Of a stretch of DNA of 64,000 nucleotides, positions 11,032-18,629 are shown piece after piece (within the stretch, counting starts at the first letter, position 1; every line of letters begins with the position of its first letter). The DNA comes from Agriotes lineatus. Its lineage: Eukaryota > Arthropoda > Insecta > Coleoptera > Elateridae. The stretch spans positions 19,447,090 to 19,511,089 of the forward strand of contig OW679200.1 in assembly GCA_940337035.1 (NCBI GenBank), in the 5' to 3' direction. The position numbers were made by a program, and so were the translations under genes. The notes beneath the pieces were generated by a model. That model worked only from the letters and a program-made list of their open reading frames with translations, made no database searches and was not told the origin of the DNA.

Positions 11032-14000
11032 TACACGTGTGATGAAAATAAATTAAGAGTGTTAGAAAGAAAATTCCTACGAGTAATTTTTGGCCCAATA
11101 CGTGTAGAGTCCGGTGAATGCAGAGGAAGAATGAACTTCGAACTGATGGAAAAAATGAAAGGAGAAGACATAGTGAGAAGAATTAAAGCAACGAGAATTA
11201 GTTGGTTAGGGCACATAGAAAGACGTGAAGACGAAAGTATAGTGAAGAGAATTACGAATTGGAAACCATCAGCAGGGAGCTCCAAAGGCAGGCCAAAGAG
11301 CAGATGGAGGGATGAAGTAATAGAAGATATACACACTATGGAAGTGACAAACTGGAAACAAAAAGCCCTAGACAAAATTGGAAAAAAGTGGTGAAATCAT
11401 CAAAGACCCACCAGAAACTGAAACAAACCAAAGAAGGATGAGGAGTGATCCACCTCGGAAAATGGATTGAAAAGCTCTAATGGCGGCATCAATCTTATAT
11501 ATATTTCTAAAAGTCCTGACTGACTCACTGACTCGCTCACTCATCAACGCCCAGCCCAAACCCTTGGACCTAGAAAGCTGAAATTTTGCACAGAGGTTCC
11601 CTTTATGATGTACACAAGGAATAAGGAAGGATATTTCGAAATTCAACCCCTAAAGGGGTAAAATGGGGGTTCCAATTTTGTATGGAGAAATAATATTAAA
11701 TAGACATTTCGACTTGAAAGTTCGTAGGAGTACTCATAAAAACAAATAAGCAAACACGTATTTCGTGATTTTCCGAAAATCAACCCCTTAGGGGGTGAAA
11801 TGGGGTAAGTAAGCCTAAAAATCGATATGGGTGTCGTTATTGAGGTTTTTTGGGACGTTGATTGCGAAAATGGCATTTATTTTTAAGTCCAAGACGGTGA
11901 ACATGACATAAGGGAAGAAACGGGACGGGACGGGACTAGACTGGACGGAACGGGACGGACTCGACGGGACGGGACTGAGCGGGACGGGACTGGACGGGAA
12001 GGGACGGAACGGGACGGGAAGGGACGGAACGGGACGGGACGGGGCAAAGAGGGACGGGGCGGGGCGGGGCGGGACGGACGGGACGGAAAGGGAAGGAAAA
12101 GGATGGGATGGAAGGGGAGGGGATGGGATGGAAGGGGAGGGGCGGGACGGGACTGGACGGGAGGGAAAGGGGCGGGACGGGACGGGACGGGAAGGGTCGA
12201 GACGGGGCGGGGCGGGGCGGAACGGGATGATACGGAAAGGAAAGGGAAGGAATGGGATGGAAGGGGAAGGGACAGGACTGGACGGGACGGGACTGAACAG
12301 GAAGGGACTGGACGGAAAAGGAAGGGACGGGACGAAAAGGAACGAGACGGGACGGGACGGAAAGGGAAGGGAAGGGAAGGAATGGGATGGAAGGGGAGAG
12401 GACGGGACGGACGGGAGGGGACGGAATGGGACGGTACGGAGACGGGGACGGAGAAAGGGACGGGGACGGGGATAGGATGGGATGGGATGGGATGACAGAA
12501 AATAATTAGTCATTATTTAATACACAAATAACGAACCTCGCGCGAACGAAGTCGCGGGTAAAAGCTAGTATTCCATAGGAATGGTCCAATGATGATAAAT
12601 TAAAATTTTACTGTTGTCTTAATAAACAGTGCCCTCTCAGTTAAGCATCCTGTAATAGTTATTAACAACAAAAGGCCGTTAGTAAGCATCTAACACACGA
12701 GGCTAGATGCGATATTTTTCAGAACACCTATTGAATTGAAATTTTAGTGCAATTTAAATGACAAAGTTAAATAGTAGTAGTAACGGGTGTTAGAAAACTC
12801 ATCTTATCAGAGTCACCTATAGAAAAAAATTACGTTTGGCAATACTGAAATGTATTGTTGGTAACACTGTAAGTCTATGTCAAATTTGATGTTAGCAGGT
12901 TAGGTTCTGCATCAGTTTTGACACAGACTGATGCAAAACCTAACCTCCTAACCTCGAATTTGACATAAACTTACAGCGTCACAAGCAATATATTTAAGTA
13001 TTGCCAGTGTTCATGTTGAATAAATATTGATAAAATGTTACTGTTCTGTTATTTCATAATGACCTAAAGCTGTTAAATGGGGAAACTTTTCATTCAGGTT
13101 GACAGTTCTGTTATTGACAAATATGAAATAACTATTAATATATCTAAAAATGTTATGAATATCATAATTGCCTTTGAAATCCGAGCTTGTAATCATGGCT
13201 GGCATGTCGTCCTTTTTTGTTATTTTTTCGCTAAGCGGTTTACCGACCTTAAAAGCATGCAACTAGTGGCCAGCTCCACAAATTATATACAGAATTCTCA
13301 ATGCATTAAAACACACTTACCCTTATAAATCTCATTTGGAGTAACACAAATATCCATGTAGACTTGCTCGAAAGTTCCAACAAATTCTATCTGGTTCACA
13401 ACCAAATTAAACAGAGGCCGCATCATACGGGCCGGACCAGTAAACAAAAACAGGCCGGGAAACTGACCAGGAACTTTCTTCATTGGCACAAACACAATTT
13501 CTAAAGTATTCGGCACTTCTTCCCCCTTGATTTTCAACAATCTCAACTTGTCAACTACTTTACTAGCAACGCTTCGATGAACGTAACCAATAACCTTTCC
13601 ATCCAACTGAGTAGTGTAACAGGCCTTGATTTCATCCGTGATATTTGGCACATTCTTAATAGGGATCATTCCTAAATCAACAGGAGCAAGGGAATGTTAT
13701 CCACCTTACCACGATCGGGCATATCAGTAACGATGCAATTCATGGTGAGATGGTTCAATAGGCCACAAGGAGCACCATCTGGTGTGTGGACAGGACAAAT
13801 GAAGCCCCAAGCATCGGGCAATAGCTGACGGGCCTCGGTGGTACGCATTTCTTGAAAGAATGCACCTCTATGGACAGCCCTAAAGTGAGACATGTAGCGC
13901 ATGCGATTGATGTTCTCTGCAACAATGGTCAAGCCCTTGTCCTGCATCAAGCCTAAACCCGAGGAGCTGCTGATGTTGCCCGTGGCCAAGAACTGTTCCA

Positions 14001-14455
14001 TGCTGTTCTCTAAACCTCCGGAATACTTGGCTGCATTCGTCATTTCAGTCTGACTTAAACTAAAACCTACGCCGGTTTTTGCCCGTTTCAAAATGTTGAA
14101 GCGCAAGTTTCCTAGCCACATCTGGAGCTTCTCTTTTATGACTTGTAAGTATAGGTGCCCCCCCAGCAGTAGTTCCTGCATCATCACGGCGTCTGCTCCT
14201 TCGATTTTACACTTATCCTGTGCAAAAACGAACAGCTTTTGAGTCATAAACACCAGCATGTTGAATTTATCTTCTACGTCGTCTAAATGTATTAATATGC
14301 ACCGTTTCAGGATAAAATCTGTGACTTCAATGTCAGTGTACCATTCTGGGCATTCAAAAAATTTAACACGAAACATTTTACCTAAGAAAGCCTTGCACTC
14401 TTCATGGGAATGCAGACCCTCCTCATGAACTGCTCGCAGCATATTCTGCACACAG
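1092..14455 (-). CDS. POLR1B: RNA polymerase I subunit RPA2 (second-largest), eight 3' exons, 5' end missing
   Basis: Second-largest (beta-like) subunit of RNA polymerase I, which transcribes the large rRNA precursor in the nucleolus. Exons read from the minus strand: 14455-13321, 4991-4705, 4656-4303, 3986-3887, 1945-1763, 1715-1588, 1527-1363, 1310-1092. All seven introns are GT-AG and phases agree at every join. Family motifs appear in order: CPVHTPDGAPCGLLNHLT, NQSPRNMYQCQMGKQTMG, GYDMEDAMIINKSS, a GDKFASR.GQKG block, FNPHGFPSRMTIAMMIELMAGK (first 20 or so residues), GEMERD and a C-terminal CxxC...CxxC zinc site. The visible exons give about 857 codons; the family is about 1,130 residues, so roughly 280 N-terminal residues lie beyond 14,455 or in the gap. 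One base appears to be missing near 13,690. The invariant His of SRHGQKG is Ala. The identity is secure. Confidence 0.95.
1363..1527 (-). CDS. POLR1B: POLR1B exon (GEMERD region)
   Basis: 165 bp, phase 0 at both ends, after a 60-bp intron. It contains RFGEMERDSLISHGTSFLLQ and LLHCSD, then meets donor GTAATG at 1362. The next intron is 52 bp (1311-1362). Confidence 0.93.
1588..1715 (-). CDS. POLR1B: POLR1B exon (QRLRHMVSDK region)
   Basis: 128 bp. It begins in phase 1 (Gly-Gly-Tyr-Asn-Tyr across the join) after a 47-bp intron and ends in phase 0 at donor GTACGT (1587). It encodes YSGIDGREMTAQIFFG and YQRLRHMVSDKWQ. Confidence 0.92.
1763..1945 (-). CDS. POLR1B: POLR1B exon (FNPHGFPSRMT region)
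   Basis: 183 bp between acceptor TTGTAG (before 1945) and donor GTAAGT (1762), phase 1 at both ends. It contains PDIVFNPHGFPSRMT and the start of the helix ELMAGKSAALHG, both typical of second-largest polymerase subunits. Confidence 0.94.
1946..3886 (-). other. POLR1B intron, 1.94 kb, no element recognised
   Basis: AT-rich intron bounded by GTTTGT at 3886 and TTGTAG at 1946. A more GC-balanced patch at about 2770-2960 has open frames on both strands, but I recognise no protein or repeat in it. Confidence 0.6.
3887..3986 (-). CDS. POLR1B: POLR1B exon (GDKFASRAGQKG region)
   Basis: A 100-bp exon. It reads RNPTVGDKFASRAGQKG, then CSQKWPAEDLPFTET, and leaves in phase 1 through donor GTTTGT at 3886. 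The family motif is SRHGQKG; here the His codon is GCC (Ala). The exon carries active-site-proximal residues of the hybrid-binding domain. Confidence 0.9.
4303..4656 (-). CDS. POLR1B: POLR1B exon (GYDMEDAMIINKSS region)
   Basis: 354 bp, phase 0 at both ends, acceptor TTGCAG before 4656 and donor GTAAGTTT at 4302. It opens with GYDMEDAMIINKSS, part of the hybrid-binding domain shared by all second-largest subunits, and ends CIMFRIP. The intron to the previous exon is only 48 bp. Confidence 0.93.
4705..4991 (-). CDS. POLR1B: POLR1B exon (NQSPRNMYQCQMGKQ region)
   Basis: 287 bp. Acceptor TTTTAG before 4991, donor GTAAAC at 4704. It enters in phase 1, giving Gly-Val-Thr-Thr-His across the 8.3 kb intron, and leaves in phase 0. 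It contains the strongly conserved NQSPRNMYQCQMGKQTMG and ends NAIVAVISYT. Confidence 0.93.
5663..6272 (+). pseudogene. LINE ORF1, 5' part (coiled coil), broken
   Basis: An open segment 5663-5986 begins MSNAIDLENITRERKEI and is very rich in Lys, Glu and Arg, with a heptad-like stretch around EDLGTNLGREMRDSFKSNQD that suggests a coiled coil, as in LINE ORF1 RNA-binding proteins. After the stop at 5984-5986 similarity continues in other frames (for example INTTITEAHKIEKKIGK near 6130) up to the insertion at 6273. It is not translatable as one protein. Confidence 0.6.
6273..7424. mobile_element. Unclassified insertion in LINE ORF1 with 8-bp target duplication
   Basis: AATATATT occurs at 6265-6272 and again at 7425-7432. 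Removing one copy and the 1,152 bp between them reconnects ORF1 in frame (...VKEYIENDLT...). No coding frame, clear TIR or A-rich tail is seen. One end reads ATTATGATACATAAAG and the other, complemented, GCAAAAGCAAAAGGGTGTGG. An 8-bp duplication suits hAT-type elements or LINE/SINE insertion; the missing TIR leaves the class open. Confidence 0.6.
7425..7640 (+). pseudogene. LINE ORF1, C-terminal part
   Basis: After the insertion the frame YIENDLTSKEIEMQRKIRNY continues with GIRVKIGYQKIIIDG, the usual C-terminal end of this ORF1 type. The same open segment (7415-7783) then runs on into the start of the endonuclease, which suggests a lost ORF1 stop or a compact ORF1-ORF2 junction. Confidence 0.55.
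9515..10038. mobile_element. Solo LTR (524 bp) with 4-bp target duplication
   Basis: Starts TGTAACAACC and ends ATCGTAACA, the TG...CA ends of an LTR, and is flanked by ATAT at 9511-9514 and 10039-10042. Excising it restores the LINE reading CTTTTCAAAGATATGCAG. A TATA-like GATATAAATAC lies near 9740. The 4-bp duplication and TGTAAC start suggest a Gypsy-type element. No internal region remains, so it is a product of LTR-LTR recombination. Confidence 0.8.
10600..11030 (+). mobile_element. (AAT)n-tailed insertion, probable LINE 3' end or SINE
   Basis: The LINE ORF2 frame breaks after INPPLIT near 10,590 and resumes at CDENKLRVLERKFL near 11,045. Between them is AT-rich sequence ending TGCTGCCTGTCTTCTAGC and an (AAT)n tail at about 10,998-11,029, a non-LTR-type 3' end. 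Target duplications are not resolved, so the left edge is approximate. Confidence 0.5.
10998..11029. repeat. (AAT)n microsatellite tail
   Basis: About ten AAT units at the 3' end of the insertion in LINE ORF2. Confidence 0.9.
11493..12568 (+). mobile_element. Non-autonomous Helitron
   Basis: Begins TCTTATATATATTTC and ends GGGTAAAAGCTAG, with host A at 11492 and T at 12569: the 5' TC, 3' CTRR and A/T insertion site of Helitrons. A GC-rich hairpin (CCTCGCGC...GTCGCGGG) lies about 10 nt before the end. The segment after the 5' end (GACTGACTCACTGACTCGC, then CAACGCCCAGCCCAAACCC) resembles widespread insect Helitrons. No Rep/helicase is encoded. It sits in the LINE 3' UTR, which continues on both sides. 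Confidence 0.85.
11926..12494 (+). repeat. GGGAC/GGGAA-type short tandem array inside the Helitron
   Basis: About 570 bp of strongly purine-biased 5-bp-based units (GGGAC, GGGAA, GGGGC, GGATG variants) on the plus strand. Long open frames through it on both strands (Gly/Arg-rich on plus, Pro/Ser/Arg-rich on minus) are by-products of the repeat. Confidence 0.9.
12837..13008. mobile_element. Foldback (long-hairpin) MITE
   Basis: The two halves are inverted copies of about 80 bp: TGGCAATACTGAAATG at 12837 pairs with the complement of the end at 13008, and GGTTAGGTTCTGCATCAG pairs with CTGATGCAAAACCTAACC. By eye the arms are about 85 percent identical with almost no loop. It lies in the POLR1B intron about 310 bp from an exon. 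Confidence 0.75.
13321..14455 (-). CDS. POLR1B: POLR1B exon (first visible, 1135 bp, contains a 1-nt frameshift)
   Basis: The acceptor is TTTCAG before 14455 (entry phase 2) and the donor GTAAGTG starts at 13320 (exit phase 1). It encodes lobe and fork regions including KYSGGLENSMEQ, MRYMSHFRAVHRGAFF and CPVHTPDGAPCGLLNHLT. Two frames are needed: one ends just after NIP near 13,692, the other resumes with LAPVDLGMIPI near 13,690. The exon length is one base short of what the flanking phases require, so a single-base deletion near the CCC at 13690-13692 explains it. A 38-bp GT-AG intron (13672-13709) would also restore the frame but removes family-conserved residues. Confidence 0.9.
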
Positions 14456-14746
14456 CTGAAATAAAAACCCATTAACTTTAATATAACTGCCTATAAATAT
14501 TCTTGTTTATAATTTTTTGTAAACAGTTTTGTTCCAAAACTGCTCAAACAGTTGCAGCTTCTATAATATTCTTGTATCGTGTGTTCCAAAAAACTCATTT
14601 AAGATAAAAAAACTAGTCATGTCGTAACTTAAGTCTGTAGGTGAATGTCAGATTGCGTTTTGTTTATGAAAACATCTGTCACTGTGACAGGTAAAAGTTT
14701 ACACTGCATTAAGTTTAACTGTATCAAGAGTAAAAAAAAATAAGAT
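14456..14746. other. POLR1B intron start, nothing recognised
   Basis: AT-rich sequence upstream (in gene direction) of the 1,135-bp exon, running into the assembly gap. Confidence 0.6.
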
Positions 14747-14846
14747 NNNNNNNNNNNNNNNNNNNNNNNNNNNNNNNNNNNNNNNNNNNNNNNNNNNNNN
14801 NNNNNNNNNNNNNNNNNNNNNNNNNNNNNNNNNNNNNNNNNNNNNN
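14747..14846. other. Assembly gap, 100 N
   Basis: Exactly 100 N, the usual placeholder for a gap of unknown size. POLR1B exons or further elements could be missing here, so order and distance across it are not guaranteed. Confidence 0.99.
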
Positions 14847-14902
14847 CATTGTAACACTTTGACAGTTATTATAGAAAAAAAACGTACTTTATCTCTTATC
14901 TA

Positions 14903-15165
14903 GCCAGGGCTGGTAGCTCAGTGGTAAGCATCCTGGCTACTGAACGTAGGGTCGCGAGTTCGATTCCCAGTCCTGGTCAGGTTTTTAAAAATAAAAAAAT
15001 GTGGATGAAAACCTCTACAGAATGTCATCGTTCGGAAATGATGTAAAGCCGTGGCTCCCATGTTATTACGATGTGTAGCATGTGGCCATATGACCAAAGC
15101 AGTCAGTGTCTAGGGTACCTGGTACTCCGCATGCCTAAACCTTGTCCATAAGAAACAAACAAGGA
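14903..15165 (+). mobile_element. tRNA-headed SINE
   Basis: A box A-like TAGCTCAGTGGTAAGC (14914) and box B-like GAGTTCGATTCCC (14956) sit in a tRNA-like head whose ends GCCAGG/CCTGGT can pair, but the anticodon arm does not fold well. A body follows with AAAGCCGTGGCTCCCATG near 15,045, similar in style to insect SINE bodies. I call a SINE rather than a functional tRNA gene; the right edge is uncertain. Confidence 0.55.
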
Positions 15166-15189
15166 AACTATCTCGTATTTAAATGGTTA

Positions 15190-15369
15190 ACAAATGAATT
15201 TAGAAACTTGCCAAAACTCCAAATAATTTTTCGGTTGAAAGCTTGTTTGAGTTGATACATAAAATTAAAGATTTGGAACTTGGTGAAAGTGAGATTTTAG
15301 TTTCATTTGATGTGTGTTCTTTCTTTCCAAAAGTACCAGTCCCACAAACCTTGACATATCTGCGAGATT
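15190..15369 (+). pseudogene. Penelope-like element reverse transcriptase, left fragment
   Basis: The plus strand reads FSVESLFELIHKIKDL, then ILVSFDVCSFFPKVPVPQTL and TYLRD. The SFDV.S.F..VPV block is the first-Asp reverse transcriptase motif of Penelope-like elements. It is interrupted after ATCTGCGAGATT by a LINE and resumes at 18826. An in-frame stop precedes KLAKTPNN. Confidence 0.65.
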
Positions 15370-15526
15370 CTTCTTCTTCTTTGGTCCTTTTGACTCCTTG
15401 GGGAGCATAGGGCGCTTAGCGTTTCTTTAGCAGGGTTTGTATGCTGGCAGTTTTGCTAATTCTGCGCAGCATCTCTATCCTTTTTCTGTTTTAATTGTGG
15501 TCTTTCGCGTTGGAGTTGAGTTGATA

Positions 15527-18493
15527 TTAATGAGTAGAAATATTTTCGACCAGTTGTTTCCATTCTCGTTTATCCTTGGCTATGTTTTTCACTTGATTCC
15601 ATTCCTTGCCTACTGTTTTGCATTCTTCCTCGATGCATCTCTTCCATGTTTTTACTGGTCTTTTCTGTTTTCTCTTTCCCCGTATGGTGTATTCTGTTGC
15701 TTGTCTTGTAAGGTCTGTATTTGGTTTCCTGAGGGTATGGCCCAGCCATCTCCATTTTCTTCTTTTTATTGTTATTTCTATTGGTTCTTGGTCTGTTTTT
15801 CTCCATAATTCTTCGTTCGTTATTTTATTCGGCCAGTATATTCCTAAGATTCTTCTTGCACTTTTGTTTATAAATGTTTGTATTTGTCGGGTTTGAGTTT
15901 TGTTTAGCGCCCAAGATTCACTTCCGTACAGGAGGACACTTTTCACATTTGTATTAAAAATCCGCATTTTAGTTTTTAAGGTTATTTCGTTCGATTTCCA
16001 TATCCTCCACAGTTGGTTGAATGCTGCCTGTGCATTACCTATTCTCCTTTTAATGTCTTTTTTACTTCCTCCACTGTCCTCAATCACACTTCCAAGGTAC
16101 ACGAATTCATTCACATTTTCCAGTGGTTTCTTTTCCAGCTTAATTTCGGTGGGGTTACTAGAGTTTATACGTAGCGTCTTTGTCTTTGCTATGTTGATGT
16201 GTAGCCCTGTCTGTTCTGCTGTATTTTTTAGGATATTAATCTTGTCTTGCATGTGTTGTAATTTTTCCGTTATGAGGCATATATCGTCCGCAAATTCGAG
16301 ATCTTCTAATACTTGCCCAAATCTCCATGTAAGTCCCATGCTATTGTTTATTGATAGTTTCATGATACGATCTACTACAAGGAGGAATAGTATGGGTGAT
16401 AATGTACAGCCTTGCCTTACGCCACTTTCTATGCTTATTTTTTCTGTCTGTTTCCCATTGTGTACTACTCTTGCCGTATAATCTTCGTATAGTAGCTTTA
16501 TTATTTTCGTAATTTTATCTGGTATCCCATATATTTTGAGGGTGTCCCAAAGAATGTCTCTATTAATTTTATCAAAGGCTTTTTCGAAATCAATGAAGCC
16601 GAAATGTATTTCTTTTTGCCATTCTATGCCTTCTTCGATAATTATCCTCAGCGTACATATATGGTCCACACAGGATCTTCTTGGTCGGAAACCAGCTTGG
16701 TTTGTTCGTAGTTGTCTTTCTACCTCGTTTCTCATTCTTTCTAGTATGATCTGTGTTAATATTTTACTTGTTGTGCTCAGTAGTGTAATAGCCCTCCAGT
16801 TTTCACATCTTGTTTTGTCCCCTTTCTTTGGTATTTTTATAATTAGCCCTTCAGTCCATTCTTTGGGAATTATCTCTTCGTTCCAGATTCTGTTGAGTAG
16901 TTTGTGTAAAATTTCAATGTTCAATTTCATTCCTGTCTTGATCAGTTCATTGGGAATACCGTCTATGCCAGCTGCTTTGCAGTTTTTAAGTTTTTTAATT
17001 GAGGTTTCTATTTCTTCCCTTGTTATTTCCTCTGTATTCACGTTTAACCTCTGGTACACTTCTTGTTTATTCAGATCTCCTTTAGTTATATCTTGACTCT
17101 TGTATATGTTGTAAAAGTATTTCTTCCATCTATTAAGTATTGATATTTCAGATTTCAGTAATTTTCCGTCTGTGTCACGTATGTGCGACTCCGCTGTTGT
17201 TTTTCTCCCTATTAGTTGTCTTGTTGTGTCGTATAGCGTTTTCATATCATTTTGTGATGCAGCTTTTTCTGCTTTTTTTAAAGTTTCTTCCCGTTGTATT
17301 CTTCTATCTGTCCTTGCACTTTTCTTAACTTGTTTATTTTTATTCCAATATAATTTTTGTAGTTCTGCTTTTTCTTCCATTCTTGTTTCTGTTAATATCC
17401 TTTGTCTAATATTTTTTCTTTCTTCGATCATGTCCCATGTTTGTTGTGACATCCAGTCTTTGATTGTTTTTACTTTAACTCCAATTACTTCCTCCGCCGT
17501 TTCCTTTAAGGCGCTTTTGTATTTGTTCCATAATTCTTCTATAGATATGTCTTTTATTTCTCCCATATTATTATATTTAGCTTCTAGTTTATTCTGATAG
17601 TCTTTCTGCATTTCTTTGTCCCGATTTAGCCACTGTATGTTGTATTTTATCCTGCTATGTATTTGTTTGGGTTGTGCCTTTAATCTTATTTTAAATTTGG
17701 CCCGAACTAGCATGTGGTCAGAGCCAGCGTCTGCTCCTCGCATTGCTCTTACATCTAGTAAACAGTTTTTGTGTCTTCCGTCTATTGTTACATGGTCTAT
17801 TTGATTTCCTGTCGCTCCACTAGGTGTAATCCAGGTCAGTTTGTGAATATTTTTGTGCTTGAACAAGCTGCCACCTATTACTAGGTTGTTTACAGCACAG
17901 AAATCTATAAACATGTTTCCATTCTCGTTTGTCTCACCTAGGCCCTCCTTTCCCATTATTCTTTCTCTTCCTGTGTTGTCGTTTCCAATCTTTGCATTCA
18001 GATCTCCCATTAGCATTTTTACGTCATTTCTGTATTTTTTGTGGAGATCGTCGTATACTTTTTGTAATTTTTCATAGAAGTCTTCTTTATTTTCCTCTGT
18101 GTCTACATTTGTGGGTGCATGTACATTTATTACAGTTAGGTTGAAGAAACGGGCTTTAAATCTTGCAGTAATGATCCTTTCGGATATTGGCTCCCATTCT
18201 AATAGCGAGTGTTTTGCTTCTTTTCCTAGCATTAGTGCCACTCCCAGCTCATGTTTCGCATTTTCTTCTGTTTTTCCCGAATAGATCAGTTTTTTTCCAT
18301 CCTGTAGGATAATTTCTCCATATCCCGTCCACCTGGTTTCGCTAAGTCCCAGAATTTCTATTCTATATGTTTCCATTTCTTTTGCTACCTGTTTTGTGGT
18401 ACTACTCTGGAACATTGTCCTTACATTCCAGCATCCCAGGTATTTTATATTACGTGTGTCAATTTCATTAGTTGCTGTTTTGCTATTCCGCAC
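15527..18493 (-). CDS. LINE ORF2: endonuclease and reverse transcriptase, 988 aa, intact
   Basis: Nicks target DNA and copies the element RNA at the nick. The N-terminal apurinic-like endonuclease spans about residues 17-265: LGCWNVRTM, SETRW (52-55), GDLNAKIG (about 163-170) and GSDHMLV (about 257-263). The reverse transcriptase spans about 490-760: GIDGIPNELIKTG, GFIDFEKAFDKI (about 632-643), SGVRQGCTLSPILF (about 690-703) and the catalytic FADD (734-737). The C-terminal part holds RRKWRWLGHTLRKP. No RNase H is present, as in RTE-type LINEs; the clade is an inference. The first Met (18493) may not be the native start, since in-frame coding can extend a little upstream. Length and motifs look complete, which is unusual beside the other decayed LINEs here. 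Confidence 0.9.
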   Translation of the reverse strand: MRNSKTATNEIDTRNIKYLGCWNVRTMFQSSTTKQVAKEMETYRIEILGLSETRWTGYGEIILQDGKKLIYSGKTEENAKHELGVALMLGKEAKHSLLEWEPISERIITARFKARFFNLTVINVHAPTNVDTEENKEDFYEKLQKVYDDLHKKYRNDVKMLMGDLNAKIGNDNTGRERIMGKEGLGETNENGNMFIDFCAVNNLVIGGSLFKHKNIHKLTWITPSGATGNQIDHVTIDGRHKNCLLDVRAMRGADAGSDHMLVRAKFKIRLKAQPKQIHSRIKYNIQWLNRDKEMQKDYQNKLEAKYNNMGEIKDISIEELWNKYKSALKETAEEVIGVKVKTIKDWMSQQTWDMIEERKNIRQRILTETRMEEKAELQKLYWNKNKQVKKSARTDRRIQREETLKKAEKAASQNDMKTLYDTTRQLIGRKTTAESHIRDTDGKLLKSEISILNRWKKYFYNIYKSQDITKGDLNKQEVYQRLNVNTEEITREEIETSIKKLKNCKAAGIDGIPNELIKTGMKLNIEILHKLLNRIWNEEIIPKEWTEGLIIKIPKKGDKTRCENWRAITLLSTTSKILTQIILERMRNEVERQLRTNQAGFRPRRSCVDHICTLRIIIEEGIEWQKEIHFGFIDFEKAFDKINRDILWDTLKIYGIPDKITKIIKLLYEDYTARVVHNGKQTEKISIESGVRQGCTLSPILFLLVVDRIMKLSINNSMGLTWRFGQVLEDLEFADDICLITEKLQHMQDKINILKNTAEQTGLHINIAKTKTLRINSSNPTEIKLEKKPLENVNEFVYLGSVIEDSGGSKKDIKRRIGNAQAAFNQLWRIWKSNEITLKTKMRIFNTNVKSVLLYGSESWALNKTQTRQIQTFINKSARRILGIYWPNKITNEELWRKTDQEPIEITIKRRKWRWLGHTLRKPNTDLTRQATEYTIRGKRKQKRPVKTWKRCIEEECKTVGKEWNQVKNIAKDKREWKQLVENISTH

Positions 18494-18629
18494 GGTACGC
18501 CCAATTTTTTTCCGATGATCTTTTATTTGCTTCTTTCCTATATATTTTTCGTTATTTCTTCTTAAATCGTGAGTCCTTAATTCATAGCAGTTTTCGTCTT
18601 CTTTTTGTTCCTCGCGGTTATTGGTTCTT

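Larger units (their letters stand above)
7720..11396 (+). pseudogene. LINE ORF2 (AP-endonuclease and reverse transcriptase), inactive
   Basis: Endonuclease start FKLGTWNVNTLS near 7720 and GDFNAKLGK near 8120; reverse transcriptase blocks GKSPGCDGINGELIKYGG near 9100, QFGFRKGKRTTDAIH near 9360 and VFVDFRNAFDSIE near 9470; C-terminal part RISWLGHIERREDESIVKR near 11,200. Open segments are 8079-8294, 8390-8653, 8801-9280, 9301-9519, 10183-10380 and 11059-11394. Near 10,245-10,265 the catalytic YADD is cut: QIIAYA is followed at once by NLDELVRRM in another frame, so both Asp residues are gone. A solo LTR and an (AAT)n-tailed insert also split the frame. Clearly a pseudogene. Confidence 0.85.
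5663..12615 (+). mobile_element. Dead LINE (two-ORF non-LTR retrotransposon), host of nested insertions
   Basis: A plus-strand non-LTR element with a coiled-coil ORF1 (5663-6272, resuming 7425 to about 7640) and an endonuclease/reverse transcriptase ORF2 (about 7720-11396). The ORFs are broken by frameshifts and by insertions at 6273-7424, 9515-10038, about 10600-11030 and 11493-12568. The 3' UTR resumes after the Helitron and fades near 12,615. It lies antisense to POLR1B within an intron. ORF1 type and the EN-RT order without RNase H fit an RTE-related or similar clade; the clade call is tentative. Confidence 0.8.
4992..13320 (-). other. POLR1B intron, 8.3 kb, packed with nested elements
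   Basis: Donor GTAAGTG at 13320 and acceptor TTTTAG ending at 4992. From 5.6 to 12.6 kb it holds a dead LINE with four or more later insertions; from 12.8 to 13.0 kb a foldback element. 4992-5640 and 13009-13320 show nothing I recognise. The other fully visible introns are 47-60 bp, 316 bp and 1.9 kb, so transposition accounts for most of its length. Confidence 0.85.

Noticed and set aside
11815..12513. Long open frames on both strands through the GGGAC array (up to 232 codons)
   Set aside because: A 5-bp repeat free of stop codons keeps frames open; the translated text is pure repeat (Pro/Ser/Arg or Gly/Arg) with no conserved domain.
13038..13262. Minus-strand open frame of 74 codons in the POLR1B intron
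   Set aside because: No family resemblance, no splice sites joining it to POLR1B in frame, and antisense frames are open too.
13672..13709. A 38-bp GT-AG intron that would repair the POLR1B frame
   Set aside because: It is shorter than the other introns here (47 bp at least) and would delete the IP.....LG segment that is conserved in the family; a one-base deletion explains the frame better. Transcript reads would decide.
14903..14980. Functional tRNA gene
   Set aside because: Box A and box B are present but the anticodon arm does not form a proper 5-bp stem and a SINE-like body follows.
15900..17096. Plus-strand open frames of up to 193 codons
   Set aside because: They are the complement of the intact LINE ORF2, which carries clear endonuclease and reverse transcriptase motifs on the minus strand.
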